64,000 nucleotides of DNA from Scatophagus argus (taxonomy: Eukaryota > Chordata > Actinopteri > Scatophagidae): NCBI RefSeq assembly GCF_020382885.2, contig NC_058497.1, positions 20,080,330-20,144,329 of the forward strand, read 5' to 3'. This document shows, piece after piece, positions 54,649 through 64,000 of the stretch. Position numbers and translations under genes: made by a program. The notes beneath the pieces are model-generated. The model ran no database searches and was not told the DNA's origin. It saw nothing but the letters and a program-made list of their open reading frames with translations. How positions within the stretch are numbered: the first letter of the stretch is position 1; each line of letters opens with the position of its first letter.

Positions 54649-55758
54649 GAGGCTACTATAACACAAGAGGGACAAAAGTCAGTTTGCTCACCATTGTGAC
54701 ATCATCAGTAGTTGTTGTTAGCAACAAACCTCACAGCCAATAGTAAGCATAGTTATGTGCTCTGTGTGATGAAGAGATGTTTTCCCACAAAAATGAAAGT
54801 TACTTTTGACACACACTTTCTGTACACATCATTTTTACAGGTTTAAGTTCGAGGGCCATCTTTAGGGCCTGGTTATGTGTTGTGTATGGAAACAGAAACT
54901 GAATTTAAATCTCATTGGACTCTCAAACTTATGTAAAGCCGAAAAATCACTGCATGAAGTGGCTGTGAATGTTGGATTGTTGGTTTTAAAGTGACACCGA
55001 CTGTGAGAAGCAGCCCCTCCAATGGTAGAGTCAGGCAGATGTGCCTTCCAGAGATATTTGACCATCCGACAAGCACTTCTGACTACACTGAGCACACTGA
55101 CATCTTTTAGCTGTCAGGGACATGCAGCTGTCAGGTCAGCCTGATTCAGGAGAAGGATAGGTGGTGGGTGGGTCTCATTCCCAAGATGTCAAAACTGACA
55201 CTTTGGTTTGATTTGTTGGTTTGTGGGTGTTCAGTCTTACCAAATGACAGATTGATATTATCTTAAGAGTTTTTTTCTTAAATGATTTTCTGTTTCGGAG
55301 GACAACTCTGGATTCATGAAGGCAAACTCTGCAGGATTAATGAAGCAGGCATATACACAAAATATGCAACAAAGCAACATTTATTTTCAAGATAGTTTGC
55401 AATGTTACGAGTAATATAATAGATTCTGCGATTTTTTTGAAATTATTATCACCAAACATTGAGTACAGCAAAAGATGTGGTAAAAAACACAAGACAGGTT
55501 TGTTCCCGATATGTCAGATTAAGGAATAAAAGCTGACTTTAATGTATTGTATACAGGGAATGGGATGTGATAATCACACACATTCTCTAAAAGAGCCAAT
55601 GCTAACACTCGCAGGAACATCTAACATTTTTAGCACTTTTGTTCCTTGTTGTAAAAGGATTCATTAAGTTGAACATTTCCACACCTAAAAATAATGTTGT
55701 AAAAAAGCCCAGACACATATTTACGTACATGTTATATTAGTAACATAATGTCATGACT

Positions 55759-56697
55759 TTAATTCAGTTGAAATAAATCCAGTGGTTTCTTATATAAACC
55801 ACAGAGAACATAATATTTCAGTGCATTAAAAAATAATTCGTCCCTAAGGCCATAAACGAGAGGGCTCAGACATCTTGGAGCAAGAATGAAAATAATATAG
55901 TTAAAATACCTGACATCAATAAATAACCTAACACTGACCTGAAGCACAGCTGCTTCTATAAATGGGCACCACAGCTGGATGAGACAGAGCAGCAGCTGGA
56001 AAGCATGAAGAATTACTGTTCTGAGTCCTTTCCATGTGGACTTCTTTTTCTCTCCCGATGCCGCTTTGGCCACCATCATTATTTTGATATAAGAGATTAA
56101 AATGATGATACACATAATTAAGAAGTAAAACTGACTGATGGCTGACCTAAGATGACGCTGCCAAGTATGAAAGATGAACATTTCCACAGCACATATTTTA
56201 CCCTGGGTATAGAAGTCATGGGTTGCAGATGCAAAGAAGATGGACAGAATAATAATGCAGGGTACAGAGCTGAGGCCGTGAATGATGAGGATGCAGTACA
56301 GAGCGCTGCGTGTGGAGCACAGCTCTGCATGTCGGAGGGGCATGCAAATGGCCACGTAGCGCTCCAGGGTCATTGCTGTCAGAGTAACTGGTGTGACAAA
56401 AGTGTACACAGACAAAATAATATACATAATGAGACACAACCACATCTTCATGGTATAATAAAAATAGGACAAAACGAGCAGGATATTAGTCATGAATAAA
56501 AACAGACAATCAGACAGTAGTGTCACGGCAAATAATATATATCGCATGGTTGTGCAGAAGAAATCCTTCATAAAAAAAGTTGTGACCAGCGTAAAGTTGA
56601 TGAAAAGGAAAAGTGCCACCAAAACCTGAACGAAAATGACCCGATCATTGATCTTCTTAACCGAGGATCCACCGATCTGAGAGTTATTTGCCTCCAT
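55759..56697 (-). CDS. OR131-2-like: Odorant receptor 131-2-like, subfamily C2, copy 1
   Basis: 312 codons. The N-terminus (MEANNSQIGGSSVKKINDR) is B-type, the second loop is its own (THDFYTQGKICAVEMFIF), and TM7 (AAVLQVSVRLFIDVRYFNYI) is A-type almost base for base. TM7 ends SPLVYGLRDE, a Val for Ile change shared only with the two sister genes. TM5-TM6 has IMMVAKAASGEKKKSTWKG with the otherwise conserved Asn lost. Loop cysteines and ERY are intact. First copy of a 2.75-kb triplication. Confidence 0.93.
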   Translation of the reverse strand: MEANNSQIGGSSVKKINDRVIFVQVLVALFLFINFTLVTTFFMKDFFCTTMRYILFAVTLLSDCLFLFMTNILLVLSYFYYTMKMWLCLIMYIILSVYTFVTPVTLTAMTLERYVAICMPLRHAELCSTRSALYCILIIHGLSSVPCIIILSIFFASATHDFYTQGKICAVEMFIFHTWQRHLRSAISQFYFLIMCIIILISYIKIMMVAKAASGEKKKSTWKGLRTVILHAFQLLLCLIQLWCPFIEAAVLQVSVRLFIDVRYFNYIIFILAPRCLSPLVYGLRDELFFNALKYYVLCGLYKKPLDLFQLN

Positions 56698-56935
56698 ATA
56701 TTTCTGAAATATACACCAAGTTTATGACAATGCCTCAACTCATTTAGCTCTAAAGACAGATCTAAAACTCAGTTAGTTATCTAGAACTAAACTCTAACTA
56801 GATGCCCAGATTTAACAGATTTAACAACTCACTGCAGCAACTGGTGAAATTTTAGTTAAGTGACGTAAACACAATACACATCAGTGTAACATCTGACAAA
56901 TACACATCAACAGGTCAAAGTACATGAAGCTGTCA

Positions 56936-57010
56936 GGTTACCAAACCATCCCTGCTCCTGCTGAGCTCCATGCAGCCTTCTGACAGAGGACTGTGTATGA
57001 AGACTATAAA
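56936..57010 (-). promoter_or_regulatory. Promoter and mini-exon block, gene at 55759
   Basis: Gene-strand TTTATAG (57004-57010), ATG at 56971-56969, ten codons, donor GTAACC (56941-56936), acceptor TTTCAG leaving AAA TAT in frame with the receptor ATG. Upstream sequence differs from the C1 genes (TTTCTCAGGG instead of TATAACACAA). Confidence 0.5.
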
Positions 57011-57605
57011 GAGGCTACTATTTCTCAGGGAGAAGACGAAATCAGGCTTCACTCACTGCAATGTTGTCATCAGTTGTTGTTGTTAGCAACAAACCTCACA
57101 GCCAATAGTAAGCATAGTTATGTGCTCTGTGTGATGAAGAGATGTTTTCCCACAAAAAATAAACTTACTTGTGACACACACTTTCTGTACACATCATTTT
57201 TACAGGTTTAAGTTTGAGGGCCATCTTCAGGGCCTGGTTATGTGTTGTGCGACCACAGCAAAAATGTCAGTGCATTTTCCAAACTGTCTGTTACGATTTA
57301 TCGGGAAAAAAAACTGAAGAGAACTCAGAGAATACCAGAAGTAGTTGTGTATGTAAACAGAAACTGAATTTAAATCTCATTGGACTCTCAAACTTATGTA
57401 AAGCCGAAAAATCACTGCATGAAGTGGCTGTGAATGTTGGATTGTTGGTTTTAAAGTGACACTGACTGTGAGAAGCAGCCCCTCCAATGGTAGAGTCAGG
57501 CAGATGTGTCTTCCAGAGATATTTGACCATCCGACAAGCACTTCTGACTACACTGAGCACACTGACATCTTTAAGCTGTCCGGGACTTGCAGCTGTCAGG
57601 TCAGC

Positions 57606-57945
57606 CTCCTAAGTGGCTTCGCACCTCTGGTTGTCCCCTTGCCCGACCCCCAGAGCGGCTTCTGTTGCATTGTCAGTGTCTGGATCTTGGTCCTCCAGAC
57701 CTGCAGTGCCCTTTGCTCCTGTCTCCTGGTCATTTTCCAGACCCCCTCCGCTGATACGCCTTGCTTCCAGGCTGTATGCTTGAGGTCTCTGGGTCCCGTG
57801 TTCTCCAGCTGTTTGCCTGAGTCTAATTTGTTATTCCTGGTTTATTACTTCTTCTGTAAATGTTGAGCTATTGCTCTAAATACCTGAACATTTTTCACTG
57901 CTGGTGCTGGTGAAGTTAGAGAAAAAATCAGTTTAACTTAAAGTC
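57606..57945. other. 340-bp insert in the second C2 spacer, repeated at 60353-60690
   Basis: GC-richer than the surroundings, between AGGTCAGCCT and GATTCAGGAG, which are adjacent at 55135 and (inverted) at 40440. A 136-codon plus frame crosses it, but it begins in spacer sequence and has no recognised domain. No clear target duplication. Confidence 0.55.
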
Positions 57946-58503
57946 TTTGATTCAGGAGAAGGATAGGTGGTGGGTGGGTCTCATTCCCAAGATGTCAAAA
58001 CTGACACTTTTGTTTGTTGGTTGGTTTGTGGGTGTTCAGTCTTACCAAATGACAAATTGATATTATCTTAAGAGTTTTAATGAGTTTAAGTGATTTTCTC
58101 AAGAACTGGCTCGCCAACACAATCAGTTTCGAAGGCCAACTCTGGATTCATGAAGGCAAAGTCTGCAGAGCTTTTTTGAAATGTTACTATGATCACCAAA
58201 CATTGAGTACAGCAAAAGATGTGGTAAAAAACACAAGACAGGTTTGTTCCCAATATGTCAGATTAAGGAAGAAAAGCTGACTTTAATGTATTGTATACAG
58301 GGAATGGGATGTGATAATCACACACATTCTCTAAAAGAGCCAATGCTAACACTCGCAGGAACATCTGACATTTTTAGCACTTTTGTTCCTTGTTGTAAAA
58401 GGATTCATTAAGTTGAACATTTCCACATCTAAAAATAACGTTGTAAAAAAAGCCCAGACACATATTTACGTACATGTTATATTAGTAACATAATGTCATG
58501 ACT

Positions 58504-59442
58504 TTAATTCAGTTGAAATAAATCCAGTGGTTTCTTATATAAACCGCAGAGAACATAATATTTCAGTGCATTAAAAAATAATTCGTCCCTAAGGCCATAA
58601 ACGAGAGGGCTCAGACATCTTGGAGCAAGAATGAAAATAATATAGTTAAAATACCTGACATCAATAAATAACCTAACACTGACCTGAAGCACAGCTGCTT
58701 CTATAAATGGGCACCACAGCTGGATGAGACAGAGCAGCAGCTGGAAAGCATGAAGAATTACTGTTCTGAGTCCTTTCCATGTGGACGTCTTTTTCTCTCC
58801 CGATGCCGCTTTGGCCACCATCATTATTTTGATGTAAGAAAATAAAATGATGATACACATAATTAAGAAGTAAAACTGACTGATGGCTGACCTAAGATGA
58901 CGCTGCCAAGTATGAAAGATGAACATTTCCACAGCACATATTTTACCCTGGGTATAGAAGTCATGGGTTGCAGATGCAAAGAAGATGGACAGAATAATAA
59001 TGCAGGGTACAGAGCTGAGGCCGTGAATGATGAGGATGCAGTACAGAGCGCTGCGTGTGGAGCACAGCTCTGCATGTCGGAGGGGCATGCAAATGGCCAC
59101 GTAGCGCTCCAGGGTCATTGCTGTCAGAGTAACTGGTGTGACAAAAGTGTACACAGACAAAATAATATACATAATGAGACACAACCACATCTTCATGGTA
59201 TAATAAAAATAGGACAAAACGAGCAGGATATTAGTCATGAATAAAAACAGACAATCAGACAGTAGTGTCACGGCAAATAATATATATCGCATGGTTGTGC
59301 AGAAGAAATCCTTCATAAAAAAAGTTGTGACCAGCGTAAAGTTGATGAAAAGGAAAAGTCCCACCAAAACCTGAACGAAAATGACCCGATCATTGATCTT
59401 CCTAACCGAGGATCCACCGATCTGAGAGTTATTTGCCTCCAT
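58504..59442 (-). CDS. OR131-2-like: Odorant receptor 131-2-like, subfamily C2, copy 2
   Basis: 312 codons, differing from the 55759 gene at four residues: SVRK for SVKK, VGLF for VALF, ILFSY for ILISY, and KKTST for KKKST. It is the middle copy of the triplication. Dosage rather than specificity seems the main effect of such a young duplicate, though that is inference. Confidence 0.93.
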   Translation of the reverse strand: MEANNSQIGGSSVRKINDRVIFVQVLVGLFLFINFTLVTTFFMKDFFCTTMRYILFAVTLLSDCLFLFMTNILLVLSYFYYTMKMWLCLIMYIILSVYTFVTPVTLTAMTLERYVAICMPLRHAELCSTRSALYCILIIHGLSSVPCIIILSIFFASATHDFYTQGKICAVEMFIFHTWQRHLRSAISQFYFLIMCIIILFSYIKIMMVAKAASGEKKTSTWKGLRTVILHAFQLLLCLIQLWCPFIEAAVLQVSVRLFIDVRYFNYIIFILAPRCLSPLVYGLRDELFFNALKYYVLCGLYKKPLDLFQLN

Positions 59443-59680
59443 ATATTTCTGAAATATACACCAAGTTTATGACAATGCCTCAACTCATTTAGCTCTAAAG
59501 ACAGATCTAAAACTCAGTTAGTTATCTAGAACTAAACTCTAACTAGATGCCCAGATTTAACAGATTTAACAACTCACTGCAGCAACTGGTGAAATTTTAG
59601 TTAAGTGACGTAAACACAATACACATCAGTGTAACATCTGACAAATACACATCAACAGGTCAAAGTACATGAAGCTGTCA

Positions 59681-59755
59681 GGTTACCAAACCATCCCTGC
59701 TCCTGCTGAGCTCCATGCAGCCTTCTGACAGAGGACTGTGTATGAAGACTATAAA
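59681..59755 (-). promoter_or_regulatory. Promoter and mini-exon block, gene at 58504
   Basis: Gene-strand TTTATAG (59749-59755), ATG at 59716-59714, ten codons, donor GTAACC (59686-59681), acceptor as in the 55759 gene. Confidence 0.5.
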
Positions 59756-61250
59756 GAGGCTACTATTTCTCAGGGAGAAGACGAAATCAGGCTTCACTCA
59801 CTGCAATGTTGTCATCAGTTGTTGTTGTTAGCAACAAACCTCACAGCCAATAGTAAGCATAGTTATGTGCTCTGTGTGATGAAGAGATGTTTTCCCACAA
59901 AAAATAAACTTACTTGTGACACACACTTTCTGTACACATCATTTTTACAGGTTTAAGTTTGAGGGCCATCTTCAGGGCCTGGTTATGTGTTGTGCGACCA
60001 CAGCAAAAATGTCAATGCATTTTCCAAACTGCCTTTTACGATTTATCGAGAAAAGAAAACTGAAGAGAACTCAGAGAATACCAGAAGTAGTTGTGTATCT
60101 AAACAGAAAACTGAATTTAAATCTCATTGGACTCTCAAACTTATGTAAAGCCGAAAAATCACTGCATGAAGTGGCTGTGAATGTTGGATTGTTGGTTTTA
60201 AAGTGACACCGACTGTGAGAAGCAGCCCCTCCAATAGTAGAGTCAGACAGATGTGTCTTCCAGAGATATTTGACCATCCGACAAGCACTTCTGACTATAC
60301 TGAGCACACTGACATCTTTAAGCTGTCAGGGACATGCAGCTGTCAGGTCAGCCTCCTAAGTGGCTTCGCACCTCTGGTTGTCCCCTTTCCCGACCCCCAG
60401 AGCGGCTTCTGTTGCATTGTCAGTGTCTGGATCTTGGTCCTCCAGACCTGCAGTGCCCTTTGCTCCTGTCTCCTGGTCATTTTCCAGACCTCCTCCGCTG
60501 ATACGCCTTGCTTCCAGGCTGTATGCTTGAGGTCTCTGGGTCCCGTGTTCTCCAGCTGTTTGCCTGAGTCTAATTTGTTATTCCTGGTTTATTACTTCTT
60601 CTGTAAATGTTGAGCTATTGCTCTAAATACCTGAACATTTTTCACTGCTGGTGCTGGTGAAGTTAGAGAAAAAATCAGTTTAACTTAAAGTCTTTGATTC
60701 AGGAGAAGGATAGGTGGTGGGTGGGTCTCATTCCCAAGATGTCAAAACTGACACTTTTGTTTGTTGGTTGGTTTGTGGGTGTTCAGTCTTACCAAATGAC
60801 AAATTGATATTATCTTAAGAGTTTTAATGAGTTTAAGTGATTTTCTCAAGAACTGGCTCGCCAACACAATCAGTTTAGGAGGCGAACTCTGGATCCATGA
60901 AGGCAAAGTCTGCAGAGCTTTTTTGAAATGTTACTATGATCACCAAACATTGAGTACAGCAAAAGATGTGGTAAAAAACACAAGACAGGTTTGTTCCCGA
61001 TATGTCAGATTAAGGAAGAAAAGCTGACTTTAATGTATTGTATACAGGGAATGGGATGTGATAATCACACACATTCTCTAAAAGAGCCAATGCTAACACT
61101 CGCAGGAACATCTAACATTTTTAGCACTTTTGTTCCTTGTTGTAAAAGGATTCATTAAGTTGAACATTTCCACACCTAAAAATAATGTTGTAAAAAAAGC
61201 CCAGACACATATTTACATACATGTTATATTAGTAACATAATGTCATGACT

Positions 61251-62189
61251 TTAATTCAGTTGAAATAAATCCAGTGGTTTCTTATATAAACCACAGAGAA
61301 CATAATATTTCAGTGCATTAAAAAATAATTCGTCCCTAAGGCCATAAACGAGAGGGCTCAGACATCTTGGAGCAAGAATGAAAATAATATAGTTAAAATA
61401 CCTGACATCAATAAATAACCTAACACTGACCTGAAGCACAGCTGCTTCTATAAATGGGCACCACAGCTGGATGAGACAGAGCAGCAGCTGGAAAGCATGA
61501 AGAATTACTGTTCTGAGTCCTTTCCATGTGGACGTCTTTTTCTCTCCCGATGCCGCTTTGGCCACCATCATTATTTTGATGTAAGAAAATAAAATGATGA
61601 TACACATAATTAAGAAGTAAAACTGACTGATGGCTGACCTAAGATGACGCTGCCAAGTATGAAAGATGAACATTTCCACAGCACATATTTTACCCTGGGT
61701 ATAGAAGTCATGGGTTGCAGATGCAAAGAAGATGGACAGAATAATAATGCAGGGTACAGAGCTGAGGCCGTGAATGATGAGGATGCAGTACAGAGCGCTG
61801 CGTGTGGAGCACAGCTCTGCATGTCGGAGGGGCATGCAAATGGCCACGTAGCGCTCCAGGGTCATTGCTGTCAGAGTAACTGGTGTGACAAAACTGTACA
61901 CAGACAAAATAATATACATAATGAGACACAACCACATCTTCATGGTATAATAAAAATAGGACAAAATGAGCAGGATATTAGTCATGAATAAAAACAGACA
62001 ATCAGACAGTAGTGTCACAGCAAATAATATATATCGCATGGTTGTGCAGAAGAAATCCTTCATAAAAAAGGTTGTGACCAGCGTAAAGTTGATGCAAAGG
62101 AAAAGTCCCACCAAAACCTGAACGAAAATGACCTGATCATTGATCTTCCTAACTGAGGATCCACCGATCTGAGAGTTATTCGCCTCCAT
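61251..62189 (-). CDS. OR131-2-like: Odorant receptor 131-2-like, subfamily C2, copy 3
   Basis: 312 codons. It carries the four changes of the 58504 gene plus NDQVIF for NDRVIF, FLCINF for FLFINF, NILLILSYF for NILLVLSYF, and SVYSFVTP for SVYTFVTP, so it branched with copy 2 and then diverged. It is the last gene of the window. Beyond its promoter the spacer turns back to a C1-like version (TATAACACAAG), which marks the edge of the triplication. Confidence 0.93.
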   Translation of the reverse strand: MEANNSQIGGSSVRKINDQVIFVQVLVGLFLCINFTLVTTFFMKDFFCTTMRYILFAVTLLSDCLFLFMTNILLILSYFYYTMKMWLCLIMYIILSVYSFVTPVTLTAMTLERYVAICMPLRHAELCSTRSALYCILIIHGLSSVPCIIILSIFFASATHDFYTQGKICAVEMFIFHTWQRHLRSAISQFYFLIMCIIILFSYIKIMMVAKAASGEKKTSTWKGLRTVILHAFQLLLCLIQLWCPFIEAAVLQVSVRLFIDVRYFNYIIFILAPRCLSPLVYGLRDELFFNALKYYVLCGLYKKPLDLFQLN

Positions 62190-62427
62190 ATATTTCTGAA
62201 ATATACACCAAGTTTATGACAATGCCTCAACTCATTTAGCTCTAAAGACAGATCTAAAACTCAGTTAGTTATCTAGAACTAAACTTTAACTAGATGCCCA
62301 GATTTAACAGATTTAACAACTCACTGCAGCAACTGGTGAAATTTTAGTTAAGTGACGTAAACACAATACACATCAGTGTAACATCTGACAAATACACATC
62401 AACAGGTCAAAGTACATGAAGCTGTCA

Positions 62428-62502
62428 GGTTACCAAACCATCCCTGCTCCTGCTGAGCTCCATGCAGCCTTCTGACAGAGGACTGTGTATGAAGACTATA
62501 AA
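62428..62502 (-). promoter_or_regulatory. Promoter and mini-exon block, gene at 61251
   Basis: Gene-strand TTTATAG (62496-62502), ATG at 62463-62461, ten codons, donor GTAACC (62433-62428). A full CRE palindrome TGACGTCA lies upstream at 62553-62560, as at the 41255 gene and unlike the two other C2 genes. Confidence 0.5.
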
Positions 62503-62589
62503 GAGGCTACTATAACACAAGGGGGACAAAAGTCAGAGTTTGCTCACCACTGTGACGTCATCTGTAGTTGTTGTTAGCAACAAACCTCA

Positions 62590-63750
62590 CAGGCCATAGT
62601 AAGCATAGTTGCTTTGTGTGATGGGGAGATGTCTTACAAAAATTAAAACTACCTATAATAGTGGAGGTTTTGGGCTTTCTCGCTGAGGCTGCTGCCCCCT
62701 GCAACCTGGACGCGGATAAGCAGAAGAAGATGAAGACCAAGACCAAATTAAACAGAATAGCAGTATCGCATTGTATTCACTCATATGTGACACAAGTTGA
62801 TAAGACAGACTAGTTAGCAAGCAGTTGCTACTTCACACATCCACTTTCATCATTGGTGCTTCCTCCTGGTTCATATAATAGTTCAGTATTTACCCTGTGT
62901 TTGCTCCACCTTTGGTCTCTACCAGCTCCCGAGGCTAATATGTGGCTCTTGAGTTGCTTAATGCTTCACCATATCCATCAACTTCATCTGATGCCTCACA
63001 GGGAGTACATTTGTTTTTTATAGCTTTTTTTACCAACAACATCTGCCTGCTGTGAGCAAAAATGATACTAAACATAAACATCATAACTTGTTGGTTTCTC
63101 ATCAGTTGAACCTTGTCAACAAAACTTTAGCAGTGTGGTGCTTCTGTCTACAACATACTGCTGTAGTAGCCCTCCTTCATCACTTCATTTCTTCATCACT
63201 GAGCATATTGCTTCAGTTGAGCCAGTGTGAGAAAGCCACCACGAATGTGCATTTAAAAACATGCATGTATGATTCCATATCAAGGTGTGTACATTTAGGC
63301 TATGATCACAACATCAATACCACTTCATGACAGTGAGGCCCTTATGATGGTTGAGGTCTTGATGTGGGGAGCTCTGGCAAAATAAATTGTAGTATTGAGA
63401 GTATGGCTTTAAAAAACTAACAAGTATTAGTAATTATTCTGTCTTATTTTTATTGGTCAAAGATATTTCACAATGTTGGTGTGTTTCTGTAATGTTAAGC
63501 ATTTGTGAATTTGTCATACACACATTCACAACGTGCACAGCTGAAACATAATGTCCTCGGATCCTGAGTCAATCCAAGAAAACTCTTCCGGAAACTGTTT
63601 TGTGAAGAAGCCCAACTGCTGAAGTCAATTAAAAGTTTTGTTTCCAGCATAGCACAGCACGGCGCGTATTATTGAATACAGTTTGAGAAGTGGTTGTGTG
63701 GAGGGATGACGATATTGTGTCAGAAAGCCAAATTTGTTGTTGCCTTGTGC
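62590..63750. other. Spacer right of the last receptor
   Basis: At 62660-62745 there is a fragment of a fish dispersed repeat (CTGCTGCCCCCTGCAACC, GCGGATAAGCAGAAGAAGATG). The rest is AT-rich with no recognised gene. Confidence 0.5.
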
Positions 63751-63868
63751 TCTACTGGTCACTATAAAGAAGGGTCCCAAGAGGTGAGCAGGAAGCATTT
63801 GTCTTTGCAAGCTGAGGGCTGAGCCGAGGTATCTTTAACTTGTTGTGAAATACTATAGATGTGTATTT

Positions 63869-63960
63869 ACTCAAAGAGTTAAAGCAAGGCGTCTGGACTT
63901 GTGAACATTGGCTTGAAGACGTTTCGCTGCTAATCCAAGCAGCTTCATCAGTTCTGTATC
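63869..63960 (-). mobile_element. Second copy of the 92-bp hammerhead-like element, inverted
   Basis: Reverse complement of the 39903 element with the same flanking 15-bp repeats (63854-63868, 63961-63975) and shared outer flank (from about 63753). The pair therefore arose by segmental duplication of one insertion. Core at 63915-63954. Confidence 0.55.
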
Positions 63961-64000
63961 TATAGATGTGTATTTGTTCTGGTCAAAACTAATTCCACCT

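Larger units (their letters stand above)
46209..54840 (-). repeat. 5.7-kb duplication of a C1 gene pair
   Basis: The pair 46209/47727 recurs as 51889/53413, with offsets of 5680 and 5686 bp and within-pair spacing of about 1.52 kb. Leaders, promoters and 3' flanks are shared. Confidence 0.82.
55480..62590 (-). repeat. 2.75-kb tandem triplication of subfamily C2
   Basis: Genes start every 2745-2747 bp with nearly identical spacers. The first spacer-to-gene copy (55.1-55.5 kb) lacks a 340-bp segment (57606-57945, 60353-60690) present in the other two. Confidence 0.9.

Noticed and set aside
57456-57866. 136-codon open frame, repeated at 60203
   Set aside because: No recognised domain, begins in non-coding spacer, and is missing from the third C2 spacer.
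63052-63330. 92-codon open frame right of the array
   Set aside because: Low-complexity composition, no recognised domain, no splice or promoter context.

Overview
This window is vertebrate genomic DNA, almost certainly from a teleost fish. It holds a dense tandem array of single-exon olfactory receptor genes of the type labelled 'odorant receptor 131-2-like' in teleost genomes. The spacers are full of teleost-style repeats: Tc1/mariner remnants, a tRNA-derived SINE-like repeat with a GGTTCGAATCC-type B box, LINE 3' ends and a hAT terminus. No species can be named from the sequence.

I count 16 receptor genes with full-length open frames (306-312 codons) and seven receptor fragments or pseudogenes. 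Layout: (i) 1-20 kb, subfamily A: four minus-strand genes (4603, 8414, 13070, 18868) starting MADNSS, each in a larger repeated unit. Three units also carry a plus-strand copy of what I recognise as the last coding exon of diablo/Smac. (ii) 22.1-23.0 kb: one divergent minus-strand gene. (iii) 23-27 kb: spacer with nested SINEs and a Tc1 relic. (iv) 27-36 kb, subfamily B: three plus-strand genes, with a 3.9-kb tandem duplication carrying a gene and a pseudogene. (v) 36-55 kb, subfamily C1: one plus-strand and four minus-strand genes around an inverted duplication, with duplicated LINE-bearing blocks and receptor fragments. (vi) 55-62.6 kb, subfamily C2: three almost identical minus-strand genes in a 2.75-kb triplication. 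(vii) 62.6-64 kb: spacer ending in an inverted copy of a repeat also found at 39.8-40.1 kb.

The receptors would sit in the membrane of olfactory sensory neurons and detect odorants through a G protein; that role comes from the family, not from this sequence. Main observations: an 89-bp segment spanning the end of TM3 and the second intracellular loop is identical at every base in all 16 genes while flanking sequence diverges. Eleven genes share an upstream block (TATA-like box, 10-codon ATG frame, GTAA donor) that would splice in frame to the receptor in nine of them. Receptor units are mosaics, suggesting repeated gene conversion. Dispersed repeats give filled and empty sites that order the duplications. 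A 92-bp element with a hammerhead-ribozyme-like core is flanked by 15-bp direct repeats.
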